This document shows positions 25,720-38,700 of a stretch of DNA of 64,000 nucleotides, piece after piece. The notes under the pieces were generated by a model. It worked only from the letters and a program-made list of their open reading frames with translations, searched no databases and was not told the DNA's origin. Position 1 is the stretch's first letter. Each line of letters opens with the position of its first letter. The translations under genes were made by a program, and so were the position numbers. The DNA lies in the NCBI GenBank assembly GCA_003640385.1, contig RCAB01000013.1, forward strand, positions 186,001 through 250,000, read 5' to 3'. Source of the stretch: Setaria digitata. Taxonomy: Eukaryota; Nematoda; Chromadorea; Rhabditida; Setariidae.

Positions 25720-28700
25720 AGGTGTTTTCCAAGGCCATTTTCCAGTAGGATTGCGAGAAAGTGTGTGAATGTTTTATGGTTTCACTGTTTTTGTCTTATC
25801 ACCAGGTGTATGCGAGTTGCTTACTCTTCGGTAGTGCGATAGCTTGCGGAATGAATTGTCAACTTGTTGAGGAGAGTGGGATAGAAAGTTTCGAGATAGC
25901 AGTAAAGGAGTTAAGGTATGTCCATAACTGCCTCCGAAATTATATGCAGTCGAAATTTTGAGGATTTTAATTTGATTTGACAAATTTGCATTCAATATTT
26001 GATTATTTTGGGTTATGCAAGCCTGTAGTTAAATTCCGTTGCTGCAAGCACTATCTGTAACGAGTAAAATATCTTTTTTGGTAATGATCTATGGATAGTT
26101 TCATTCATAAGCAGCATTATCAACAACCAAATTTCTGAGTTGTAAAAATTAGTAAAGTCTTCGTTTCTAAATTCACTCGAACTTCACTGATGTTCTTGTC
26201 GTTGTTGGATCTGAGATCTAAATCAAATGTAGTACCGCCACCACCACTCCCTGTTCCAGGGATTAATGATGTGACCTATATAACGGAGGCACTTTATCGT
26301 CCTCTCATCAATTTTACAACGCTTTATTCTAATTCAAAATACACTCTTCACACGCAGATACATCTTTTTGTTCCATTTTGTACAAAATTCTAGTTCGTAT
26401 AGTCATTTCTCTGTAGTTAGAGCATTTCCACTGATCCTAGGCAGATAGGAAAGGTGGAAAAATAGGCTTGCATATTCTCGAGATGAGCACAGACTACATC
26501 TAGGGGATGGGATTTGTGTATTTTAGCTAACATTCACGTGACATGAAAAACGATATGCTTTGTTTGCGTTTTCGATGCTAGAAACAATGCGATGAATCAG
26601 TGCTTCTGTGACTTACAGTATCGTTCCAGGAAGTTGTTTCTTCTGAGTGAAAGTTGAATCGAGTAACGGTGCGACGCGCAATGCGAAGTGAAGAGTCAGT
26701 TTTGAAATGGAACTGTGCTTTCATTGGTAAGCCTTCCTGAGCCATCCTCATTCTCTTTGCTTTTGCTTCATTCTGTCTTCAACGGGAACACTAATCTGAT
26801 TTAACAAGAGATGAATGGCTTTTCAAGATTTCTGGTTCTTAGTTCCTTCATTTAAGTGCTTCTTCAATAATCGAATTCGGTTCATTCATATCGTTTCAGT
26901 TTATTCGTCCTTCTAAATGACTATCAAATTTCGCTTTTCAAACAGATTAGCTGCCTTTCACAACTGTTTAATGTATATCAGTGATTGGAATTTTTTCTAG
27001 TTCATTTAACACAAGTTCTTCTAATTTGAATTTAGATGTCAGTCATTTCTTTGAAACACTTTCTAAATTGGATTTCAAAGTCTAAAATTGCTCTGGTTGA
27101 ATGTATTGGAGGAAAGAATTCAATGGACGTTTGCATATATGCAAGCCCACATGTTTGCCTTTGCTGTTAGTGCTCTGTTAATGATTTCATACAACTTATC
27201 ATTGTTTTTTTTTTTATTAGCATCAGAATGAAAATGAAAATTATGAGGTTTAGGACAGGAGGTACACTCCTTTGGTTCATACCTTAAAATCCGTCTCATT
27301 TCTTTCTGTTTAATTTTTATCAAACAGCCATATAGTTATTTATGTATGCGTGAAATTAGCATACATTTTATGCTGTCGCTGCACATTATGGCACTGGTAC
27401 AGTAAAAATGAAGATTGGTTGTGAGAGTAGATGAATAAAAAGTTTTACAGTTAATCCATACTAATTTAGCTACTTTTTAGTCCACGCCTTCACTTCCACT
27501 TCAATACTGATCCGATTTTCAAGTTTCTTTTCTGTCCAGTATGCCCACAGGGTTGGATGTAGAATGTCATCTGTAAAATCAGCTTGCATGATTTCTCCAT
27601 TGCAAAGATGGTAAAAGTGAGCATTTAAATTTCGGCCATTCTTATCGATGTGAAACTAGTGATATGAGTGAGATCTGCTGAGTCTACAAAAGATTTTATC
27701 ATTCAGGTCATCCTGTAAATCCAATCATTTTTTAATGTTAATCTGTTTTTGAGGGGACATATATTAATAAAGAATTCTAATGTGTGAAAATTCCTTCCAT
27801 TATAATCATAAATTAGGATTCTTGTAAGTTATTACAATTAAAATCAAGTATTATCATGGATTGATTTTGCATATCTCGAGATACTTCCTTTACAGTTAAA
27901 TTTGCAAAACTGTTTACGTTGTCAGCATGACTCAAAAATGTTACGGCATAACTTTTTTGAGCACGGAAGTTTTGCAGAGAACTAGGTGTTCGTTAACTGT
28001 GTCGTTTCACATTGGTTGTGAATGGGCTTACGATACCGTTCCATCGTTAATTTTAGACGATCGAGGTTGATTAAGCATCGTGGATTAGATATTTTAAATT
28101 TATTTGGTATGACAAATAAATAACCTCGTAGTGATTAGAAATCAAGTCTTTGAGGATTCTTTAAAATAGGCATGATAAAAACAAATGATATATATTGTTT
28201 TAATCATTCATTCCTACAAATTTTTTTGGAACATTCAAGATTCTGTAATAATCATTATAATTAATCCTTCTGTTCTTTCATTCGAGACGTCATTTAATCG
28301 TTTTTACTAAAAATTTATTCATTTGCAAATCGTAGAGAAATTCTTTTTTGTGATGATGTTTGTTTGATTTGTTGATGTCATCTGAATCTCTGAGAAGCAA
28401 AAAAAAAAGACCCCAATCAAGAGATGTGATAGAATTCCCTTTCCACCACCATTTATTTTGACTTCTTTCAAATCTCCAAAAATTTGCTTCTTCTGTCTTG
28501 CTGCTAAAAATAACGGGTTAGTGTGTTCTTCCTTTAACAAAACTTAAGCTCTTTTGAAACTACGGTACTGATGGGACTTTCAGAAGTCTCACTGATAAGT
28601 AAATGATTTGTAAGTATTATTTCGGAATAACTACAATTTATATTGGTAATAATCGGCGATGCTGCTTTTGTCAAGCTGATTAAGGAAATGTTAAGTTCAT

Positions 28701-30916
28701 CTATGACAACGATCTCGTGTCATAAACTTGGAATGTATTGCGTGAGATAATTAAGCGACTATAGAGGTATGAGAGGAAGAGGGCGGTTTTTACAGAAAAA
28801 AAGATTGGAACAGTGCCATCTGGAACTTTCTTTGTTCAGGTCATTTGTTTTTCCTAAAACTCATTCGGTTTTAGATGACAGAGATCATATATTTCATATA
28901 TTATTATATAATGACCGGGAGAAATCTGAAAACTCACTGTCAAATTTCGACAATTTTGATTTGTCATCAGTTCACTATCGACTAAAGTATTTTCGTCTTT
29001 TTATCAAAAATCTTTTCTTATTACTGCCCGATGCTCACTTTTCCATTTCTCTTAAGCGATATTCTCGCCACACAAATTAACCAAAAAATACTTGCAATGT
29101 AGCTGAACTTTTTTTGTCAGTGTGTAAGATATGATGTTATGCAAATTTTGGGATTTTCTTCGTGCAGTAGCACTTTTATTCAGTATAATCCTTGAGAAGT
29201 AATATAGGAAAAGTAGATGAAAACCGGAATCTTCCTTCTATCACTTCTAAACAACTGAGGAACGAAACCTTTCTCGACACACTGGTGCTACCTGCAGTAG
29301 TTTACCGAAGTACTCCGTTTTCTTTCCTACTATATTAATTAGGCGGAAGTCATTGCCTTCGATCTCATTGGAATTCTGCGCTAGCTTCCTAATTGATAGT
29401 GTTAAACAGCGGTACGTTAATCTGATTCATTCATTCACTAATCAGAAGATCAGTAACCAAATGTTCGATTTTGCCTTTGGTTTACCAATATATTGCTACA
29501 TTTTCCTGGTTGAGCTTCAGGGGTATATTTTACAGCTCCTTTGCCAATCAAGTTGCAGTTTTAGTAATCACTGAGATCGTGGATTTTCGAGTCGTTCCCA
29601 AGTATCCCAGTCGAATATTACAGTAGTATTAAGCTAATTATTAATTATTCAAACTGTTCAAACCGGATTAAATTACATCGGCCGAAATATTTGAGTAAAA
29701 GTTAATAAATTTAAACAAGTTTTCGGCACATATTGTCCATTTTTGAAACCAAATAGAAAGAAGTGAGTTATAGTAGAGCGGGGGATTCAGTGTTAAAGTT
29801 GATGCTTCTATTTCTACTGTCATCTTTGCGAGTCTCTCATCTGCTTCACAAATCAAGAAACATTCAAACTTTTTCAAGAAAGATCTTCACCTCTTGTGTC
29901 AGGTCAGTATTTTATTACTCATTTTCCGGAAGTCCTCATCCAACAAAATAATGATCATTTTTCTTATCGGTCTGTTAATTTTCTTCCAAAATATTTCACC
30001 TTCGTCAAGGAAATTGCATCTGGAAATTGTTGTTTCGTATTGTAAATAAAAAAGGAAACTGGTTGCACAGGCATTTGTATATAATTTTTATGATTCAGTA
30101 ACAATAATTTATCCATGTGTTGACTTCTTTGCTGATGACTTAATGAGTAGAACTCCACTGAAGACGTGTGATGAGCTGGCATCAAAATACCTAAGAATAA
30201 GTAGTTAATGATTCTTTTTGTCCAAGTCTTCACTATCAACTCTTTCATTCTTGATGTCATGACAAGCATGTAAACTGTAAATTGAAGTCGGTAAATGAGA
30301 GTCAGAAAAGATCAGCAATGAACTGTTCATGATTATATGAGAATATTTCATGCATACGTTGTAAAACCAAATTTGAACAGCATGTCATTGACTTACTTTA
30401 AATTGCATTTGAATTATAGTTTATTTACATATGTATAAATTATATTGTAATTGAAGTTTAAAAAATATGCCCGAACAGATGATTCTTTCCAGAGAAATCT
30501 TTATATTCCAACTTATCGTCTAACAGTTCCAGTCCAACAAATATGGATGTTGTGATAGATAAACTGCCTGCTTTTAATTATATTTGCTCTAATACAGTCT
30601 GTCTTAGCAATTTTCATGCTCTACTTTTCTTCCACATAAAATATTCATTTAATTGCGTGGAATATACCCCTCCTTCTGAACTGTGCAAAAATTCACCGAC
30701 AACATCCTAATAATCCAAAGATTTAAGTTCTTGACAAGCGTCTTTACCATACCTGAACAAAGTAGTGATCGAGTACCACTACGCACCTGACTAAACTGTT
30801 CCATACTCGTGCATCCGTTGAGGTTGCTGTCCAGATAGAATGAAGTGCATTCGATGCAAATCGGACCGAGAATGAAGGTGCAGTAGTGGAAGGTGAATGC
30901 TGCTTTATTTGCGTTT

Positions 30917-30929
30917 ATTCAGAATCACC
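30917..30929 (+). promoter_or_regulatory. Splice acceptor just before the CXXC gene ATG
   Basis: The sequence attcag ends at 30922 and the first in-frame ATG follows at 30930 in the context atcaccATG. A good acceptor seven bases before the start suggests either a trans-spliced leader site or the 3' end of a cis intron coming from an upstream exon. I see no way to tell the two apart from sequence alone. Confidence 0.5.
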
Positions 30930-32288
30930 ATGAGTGTTCCGTTGTCCATGGGTCCTATGTTGCTGATGGAGAGTAGACAAGCGAACGGTTCGATGTACCA
31001 TGGCGCTCATCACTTGCAACCTGGACCGCCGCCACCCTCGATAAATGGTACTCATATTCCGCCCAATCTAATACAACCGCATCATTCGGTGCATGTACAA
31101 GCTGCTCCATCTGGACAGCACATTATCAGCTCCTCAATGAATAGGTCCCAAAGGTTGGTATCTGGATCTCTTTGCTGTCAATCCAAGCTTAGAGCTTCAA
31201 AAACCTTTTTACACCAGTTTCTCGAGTACTTCCACACTTCTTTCCAGCTAATCACTCACATGTTTATCACAACTTGGAAGTAATTCAGATGTGGTGTTTG
31301 TCGAGGCTGTCAGTGTAAACCATGTGGACAGTGCACCTATTGTCAAGATAGTCCACAGTTTGGTGGTCCAGGTGTTAAAAAGCAATCCTGTATCGAACGG
31401 AGATGCTTGCGTGTGCTTGAAAACAGATTACAGGTTTTTACACTCTTCTCACAGTAATTCCATCTCTTCCTCTCGAAACCATGTATTTCGTCTAGCAGTG
31501 AACTTCTTGCAGACAGTGTCGTCAGTTTGAAATCATTTCTGTTTGATTATAGAGAGATGCACCAACGTTCAAAGCTCGTGTTGGTTGTAATCAGTGTGAA
31601 GACTGTCGTATGCCAGATTGTCAGATATGCCTCGTCTGCCTTGATAAAAGGTCTATCGATTATCTATTTTTAAATTTATAAAAGGCTAGAAAATACTCAA
31701 CTTTCTGGCAATCTTTAAACAACTTCCTACAGTTTTCCTGATAAAATCCAAAAGTCGACCACAGGAAACTAGTGCGACAGGTAGTCCTAATAAAACTGAT
31801 AACTTTTCAGATTTTTTGATAACCGATATATGACTGGTGCAATGTGTGCTAAGAAGCGATGCAATAATGCTACAAGCATTGAACTACCTGCTGCACAAAA
31901 TGTCGAGTTACGACAGGTATATCTGATCTGATCTGTTGTGCTTCATTTTGTGTCTGATCCGTTCGCTGCATAGCACGATCTAGTTGGGTGACACGTGAGG
32001 CTCTTACTCCTTAACAAAAGAACTTGCTGACTTGCAGGCACACAAGAGAACATACGAGCAGTCGGGAATGACAGACTACCAGATCATGAAGCGTCGTCCT
32101 CACCCGACCTTGGAGCAGTTAGGAGCGTCGCAGCAGCGTCTGCTGGGCATGCAGTCGCAGGCTGTGCTGAACGGTCCTGCGCCGCCAGCTCCCACTGCTC
32201 TCTATGTGAACCAACAAATGCGGCTGATGTCGTCACAGGCTGGAACGCCTCAGCAGCTACTCATTGTCCACCATCAGCAGCAGCAACA

Positions 32289-32325
<37 letters not shown>

Positions 32326-32679
32326 TCTGGTACTGCAGCTGTCGGTCCTTGTCCTGCTACACGAGGTACTGAAACAGCTGTGGTTAATACTACTCAAGGA
32401 GCAGTACCAGTGATTAATCCTGGCGCATTACCTGGTACGAACAACGGTACAGTGCATGTGGTACCACAGTCTCGACATGTATCGCATCCTGCATCTCAGT
32501 ACGTTCCGCAGATGCAACCGCAGCATACCACTCATCCGTATCTTATTGCTGGAACTGGATCCGGCGCCTCATACCTTCCAAGCTACATTGAAGAACGTTC
32601 TACACCGCAGTCGGATCCATTTATACCACCTAGTTATGCACCAGAAATGCAAAACGTGGTCGTGTTACAGCCGTTGTGA
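30930..32679 (+). CDS. Tandem CXXC zinc-finger protein with polyglutamine
   Basis: Exons 30930-31153, 31289-31433, 31553-31650, 31811-31916, 32038-32679; 404 aa with consistent phases. Residues 1-74 are rich in His, Pro and Met. The first CXXC finger spans about residues 76-114: cysteines 76, 79, 82, 87, 90, 93, 109 and 114 in the CGVCRGC...CGQCTYC spacing, followed by QFGG and KKQSC. This is the pattern of DNMT1/MBD1/KDM2-type CXXC domains that bind unmethylated CpG. A second finger spans about 135-173 (C135, 138, 141, 146, 149, 152, 168, 173) but lacks the KFGG and KQ elements. The last exon encodes a Gln/Pro/Ala-rich region with 16 glutamines (271-286). A nuclear, chromatin-associated role is inferred. 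I see no catalytic domain and cannot assign an orthologue. The true N-terminus could lie further upstream. Confidence 0.85.
32275..32322 (+). repeat. CAG/CAA repeat encoding 16 glutamines
   Basis: Sixteen consecutive Gln codons, mostly CAG with two CAA interruptions near the 5' end, lie in frame within the last exon of the CXXC gene. The pure CAG part (ten units) is the portion expected to vary in length between individuals. Confidence 0.95.
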
Positions 32680-35600
32680 GTTTGGTCGAGAATTGAATTA
32701 AGGTTTGTAATAGGTGTGACATATTTGTAACAGATTTCAACTGTCCAACTGAGTAGTCTCGAATTCTCAGTCACCAAAATTACTTTTCCACCAAGGACAG
32801 TTGCACATTCTTGCCGAGTTTCCCAGTGTTTTTTATTATTCAATTTATTTAGATTATTGCCTTTTATTTGTTGTGATTCCATAACCACTACTCATTGCCT
32901 TCCTCAATATTCTCTACGACGTATCCCTTATTGTTTCTCACTTCATTTCATTTTATTCCTCGCCTCCTCTTCTACCTTCATTTGCTCCTGTAAGGATGCA
33001 CTTATTGTCCTCTCTCACCAAAATGAATCATTTTAATTCAGTGCATGGAATCTCAATTACCAAAATCCAGTTGTACTAAAGTACACTAACGTAATGATAT
33101 ATTAATATGGTCAAAACATAACTTTTTTTTTTTCTAAAAAAAAAGTTTGAATTTAAAGTGTATTGTGGAGTTTTCCATTTGGTTGGTGAAATTTTGTAAT
33201 TTAGAATTTTCCATACCTGCTGATCTCTCTTTCCAGACCTATGAATTTTAAAGAGGATGGATGTTAGCTAGAAATTGGAACGTAAATAATAGATCCGTGC
33301 ATAAATTCCAATTGTTTTGAATTAGTTTAACTAGACTGCATAACTTAGAATTTAAATGAATAGGCATAAGTGAGTTCCTGTGTGACCACCCCTGCAGTTA
33401 GTTATTCAATTCCCAGTTTCTAAATTATAGTTGCGTCTGTTTTTGATCTGCAAGAGTAAACAAATTAATCATCCTTTTCTAGCTTCAAGTATAAAATTCC
33501 ATCCATATACACTGAAGGCTTTGTCAGTAATTAATATGACTGCCGCGGAGATATTGCAGTGCAGTGGTCGATTTTTGTCTAAAGGAGTTGATAGTTTTTA
33601 GTCTCTTCCGATAATTCGGAGTTCATGAATGTTGTGCAGGTGGTGAACGGAATTTCTGGATTTTGGAGTTTTTCCATTTGGTTGGTGGGATTTTCTAATT
33701 AATTGAAGTTGAAATGACTGAAAAGGAAGGAGTTGCAACATTTTTACCAATAAATAATAAAGGTATATTATTTTGTATGATAACCCCTCTTTCAGTTTTC
33801 CTTTAATCATTAGAGTCACTTCAATTATTTCTCATTGTTTCTATTCCATGCATACTTTTCATGTGAGGTCAGTGCCTTATCCATTCGTCATCATTGTTCC
33901 CTTTTTTTTCCGAAATCTTAAAGTAAAGTTTGCATGTTTTTATTTGTACGGCTTATTATATTTTCGTTTTGATCAAAGACATCCCGCATTTGAAATTTTT
34001 GGTGCTTGCCTTTCGAATGTAAGAAATAAAGGTCAAAAGATCAACGTCTTCTATGGGGAGAGCAGAACAAAGACAACAGTCTTAATTTTTCTCTTGATAC
34101 TATAGAAGTATTATTGCGAAATAAATATCCATGCTCATGATGCACTGCTCTATTGGATTGGTAAGTAGGTGTTTTTCAAACTTTCAAATTGAGGTCTCTA
34201 GCATCTCTTGCAACCAATCTATCATCGTAAAGGGCAGTTTCAAAATAAAGCGAATTTACTATGTAGACAATTTTTCTCTGACTAACGAAAGCGACAGGAA
34301 TGAGATATGTAGCACTGTTTGTGTCATCCTGAAAGATGTAGGATTTTGCATCCCAAGAATCATTTTTCTTTTTCATTTTTCTAACAGCTCTCACCTCCAT
34401 TTCTTTTTCATCGAGTGGTCATTTAACACTTCTAACACTTTGACGTACACATTTAGCACTTTGTTAAATAACACCTCTTAGTTAGCTTATCGTACTTTTC
34501 GAATATTTTCCCTTCCAGAAGAAAATTTCGCTCCCTTCCTTCTGGCCAAAAAAGAAAAAAGGAAAAGAAAAGATACTAATCTGGTTTCTTCTTGATTCTG
34601 AGTTAAAAATTTTCTAGATCGAAAAACGTTTAGAATTGGGACGACACGGAAACTTCACAGAATGTAAGAAAAGTGGTAGAATCATAGTGGGTCCTCGTCA
34701 ATAAACGTGTGGATGTTATCTGCTATTTGTTAATCACTTTAAAAATGTTCCACCTTCAAATTTCTTCCTATGCTTCGAAATCTTCAATTCGTCATACTGA
34801 ACTGATTTTTAAGAACAATTAATTATTCGCGTTGTGTGTAATAAAAATAGCAATAAATGTAACCAATGTATTTGTTTCCATTAAATAATGAATTACCATA
34901 ATATATAAATAATGTATACCAGCGAAACAAACTGCTAGTAAAGGAGAAGAAAACTTTGTATGGAATATTCCATTCACGTTTACTTGGAATGCGTTTGGCA
35001 ATATTGCAATATACAAATTAATGCAGAAGAGAAAAAGAAATTTCCCAGCGAGTACAGGATGAGGCTTCAAACTAGTTGATTTTTCTTTCAAGAAAGTAAC
35101 ACCCGAAATACGGTGTTCTGAACAATGTTTCACAGTTAGAACCGTTCGTCAATCCTTTACTAACACCTCAGCTTATTCTGTTGTGTTTCATATAAATTCT
35201 GATTTTTTAACAATATTAACCAAATGTATCCGGAGAGCCTGGATGATATCTGTTCATGTGTTGTTGGAATCTGCAACAAAATATTTTCAAACTAAACTGA
35301 CCACCAGAGTATTAAGCATTCGAGCCTATCGTCCAGACTAAAATTGGAATTTTAGAGATAAATCCCAAACAATTTAGACTTCTTAAATCCCTTTCAAAAA
35401 TGAGTTCTCTAATGAAAAGTTTCTACGCTGCAAGTCTTGGACTTTTGTCGTTACTTGTAATTCTAAAATTTCATGTATCTCAACAGCACTTTTAAAACAA
35501 GTGTTTCCTTTTGGGTGGAAATACACGGCAGAAATAATAAGATAAATCGGAGATTAGTACTTATCTAATTAATAAAGACTGTAAGAGAAACGGACATATC

Positions 35601-35783
35601 AAATTTTTTAGAGAACTAAATATCTATCTATTACCAGGAATTACCAGGAAGTCGAAAAAGGTATGTAATAAAATAATTTGGATTATTTCCTCTCATCACC
35701 CACCTGCAACAAACGATTGATCATCGTCAGATGTGAAACAAAAAAAGGCTTTCATAAAAAGGCACGATATAAATAATGAGTTT
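32680..35783. other. Convergent intergenic region
   Basis: This stretch separates the ends of the plus-strand CXXC gene and the minus-strand CUX/CASP gene and should hold both 3' UTRs. An AATAAA lies at 33749-33754 on the plus strand, more than 1 kb past the CXXC stop, so it is a weak polyadenylation candidate. Otherwise I see only AT-rich DNA and short frames without family similarity. Confidence 0.5.
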
Positions 35784-38700
35784 CTAAAATAAAAAAAGAA
35801 AAAAGGGAAGAAACACCAACTTTGCAATACAGTCGGCCTGAAAATCTCGCTGGCATGACTCCGTGTAGGCAAAACGATATAAGACCTAAAGTTTTAGAGT
35901 AACAGAAACGAGAAAACAAAGGACTCCCCTCAAAATCTACATCAAATCTTCGAAAAAAAATATAAAGAAGTCTGGAAAAATTCGAAAACCGCACCAAAAA
36001 AACCAAAAGATGAAGAAACATCAAATAGAAAAAGAATAATGCTCGAGAACGCCCGCTACTCATCAGCCATTGTCCCTGAAAACGGCATTTGAAAATAACA
36101 GGAAATTAAATTCTACAGTTACTTCACTTAAATCTAAACGGTTCTGTAAAAGTTAAACCAGTCCAAGTGCTGCTTTGTCGTAGGTTCGCAACTGTCCATA
36201 TTTACGCTGCTTTTCCTGGAGGCTAAACCTTCGAAATGGATCCAAATGTTGTTCATATTCATTTTGATAACGGATTTCTGTCTCATCATTCTCTATTTTC
36301 ACTGATGTCTTAAAAAAAAAGGGAAAACATAATTTTTAGTAAAAGACGGGAATAATCATTTGACTGAATCATCGATAACACTGTCTTTGGTTCTACCTAT
36401 TAAAAGCAAAATCTCATATAAAATAATCCATTAAAATATTACCTGCCCAACATTACTTTGATAACTTTGCAAAAACTTGATTTTTCCATATAACTTAATG
36501 TTATCTTCACGCACTTTATCACGTTCATTCTCTATATATTTACTGGTCTGTTTTTGAGCGATGAGATCGCGTTCCAATTCATCGACACGATGATGCAGCC
36601 GGTCGCGTTGAGCCGATACTATCGATAACACATCGTTATTATCATTTTCTGTATTAATTTTCTCCTTCAGTGGTACTGCTAATTCTTTGGCCAACATCTT
36701 CATTGTTGATAATTTACCGCTGAAATCTGCTTCGTTGGCATCCAATCCCTAAAATTTTTACTTTTACACAAGGGAGCAACTAACAAATTTAACCTCTTGA
36801 AGGAACAAATTCGTAAAGCTGAAGATGAAACTACTCAATAACAAAAGAAAATCCATACTTGACTCCTAAAAAACTGCATATTATCAGAAAAATAAAGCAA
36901 AAAAATATTCTTATAAAAGATGAGGACTCATTTCAATGTTACATTTGCTGATTTCGGTAAGATTGCATTCAAGCTTAACAAATCAGCTTCCAAACGAGCA
37001 ATCAGCTCACGCTGTCGAATGACTGTTCTTTCCAGTTCATCACGGTTACTTTCCACCGCTGTCAATTGCTCTGAAAAAAATGTGTAAGATTATAATAATG
37101 ATAACTAAAACTGATAAAAATAAGAAATAAAACTTTGAAGGAAACCTGACATTTTATAAAATTTTTATACGGCCAGAATTTTTCAGCAGGAAAAAACTGA
37201 GCAAAGAGCAATGCCAGGATACATTACCTCACAGAAAAACCAGAAAGAACATAAATTTGAGTCAGTCAAAATTCGCTTTTAATCGAACTTTACTATAGAA
37301 TTACATGAGTTTGAGATGGCTGTAATACAAATCAGTGTGTGCAACGCATTACAGTTACAAGTTTTGATAGCAATTATCGACCGAAGAAAAACTCGATAAA
37401 ATAGTATTTTTTTTGAAATAAAGAGAGGAAGGATGATTTAGCATATCGAAACACTTACTGAAATTGAAAGGAATTATACTTTTAATTCATCAAAACTGAT
37501 CAAATTAAAAGGCAAAAAAGACGAACATTTTCGCTAGATAAGTTAACAGATGATATTTGAGCTACAAACAGAAAGGAGTAGACTGTCACATTTACAGTTG
37601 ATTTCGAACGACATAAATAGAAATACTTAAAAGTTCTCTAAAAATTTTATGTTTCAGGAATATCAAAAGGGAGAGAACAAGAAGAAAACTGAAAAACTGT
37701 AAGACAATTTACAAACAAATAATAAGCTTCGGGAGCATGTCATGCAAAGTAACAAGTGCGAAAGATGGTGAGATCAAATTTTTGAAACAAAAACAAAAAG
37801 GAGAGATTCTAGATGAAAACAACCAAACATATCAAGAGGCTCATCAAAATGTGGATGAAAAACAAAGTACAAGTAATGAAGTAGAGATCACCTTTAACTA
37901 AAAACTCCTGAAATAAGATTAGAAGAGAAAAAATACATAATGGAAAATAGTCAATAAAATTTATTGTGATTAAGTTGATAATAAAAAAAGAAAAACCGAT
38001 TTCGAAAATAGACTAATGGCAATTAGAAAAAAAAAAAGCAAATTCGTTTGCTATAAGTCTGAATCCAGACAGAACTAGACTAACACAGTTTATTTATCAG
38101 GATTTCTAAAAAATTTTTTTAGTAATAAACGTGGACAAAGCTGTGCTAGAAATTTTTCGAAATGTCGACCTCTAATCTTCTCCAATTTTTTCATAAAATG
38201 CATATTTGGCAACATACCAACTAATTCAGTTGGTTCAAATTTGAAAAAAAGAAAGGAATAAACAAAACAAAACAAAACAAAACAAACTGGATGAATCTGC
38301 AAAAATATAAATTAATGAATATTGGACAATAAAAGAGTGTCCAGCCTAAAAATACTTCTTTTCACCCACTAACAGTTTTCAAATAAAAACTCTATTTTCA
38401 GATCCAAATAAATTACAACTGCTTGGCAGCATTGAGTTTCTGAATTCGTTCAATTGCTTTATCAAGTGAATTATTCTTGGTATTAGTGCTTCTTGCCAAA
38501 TTGTTGTTGCTGTTGTTGGATGATACCATTGTTGGTGACCAATGATTCGGTTTCGATTCCAACTTCATTAATTCCGCTAGATCCTATAAGTTCAGTTCTT
38601 CGTGAAAAAAATCCACATCAAAATAGAGAGGATCATGCCGAAAAAAGTGAAAATTAACTTCTATACCACTGAATGGCAAAGCGAAGCTTCCAGATGTCGC

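Larger units (their letters stand above)
10564..30929. other. About 20 kb without a recognised gene
   Basis: No exon chain or protein family is recognisable on either strand between the dehydrogenase stop and the CXXC gene start. Open frames reach about 100-150 codons only across simple repeats or AT-rich low-complexity DNA. The region contains decayed trinucleotide tracts (about 15300-15415, 19365-19440, 21505-21560), an AT palindrome near 16786, the pentamer satellite at 18971-19166 and a TG run at 25684-25715. One segment (25806-25915) has exon-like borders and is described in the findings. Non-coding RNA genes, long introns or 5' regulatory DNA of the CXXC gene could be present and would not be visible to me. 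Confidence 0.5.

Noticed and set aside
26681..26726. Possible first exon (ATG to GTAAGC donor)
   Set aside because: The phase (1) does not fit the CXXC gene acceptor at 30922 (needs phase 2), and no other downstream exon was found.
28769..29080. 103-codon plus-strand frame
   Set aside because: No family similarity, no acceptor-like site close to the ATG, and composition like its AT-rich surroundings; frames of this size are expected by chance in 64 kb.
35752..36063. 103-codon hydrophobic minus-strand frame
   Set aside because: Its first part is the CASP membrane exon (36075-35995); the rest is read-through past the GTGCGG donor. Splicing to 35885 restores the family sequence VLYRFAY.
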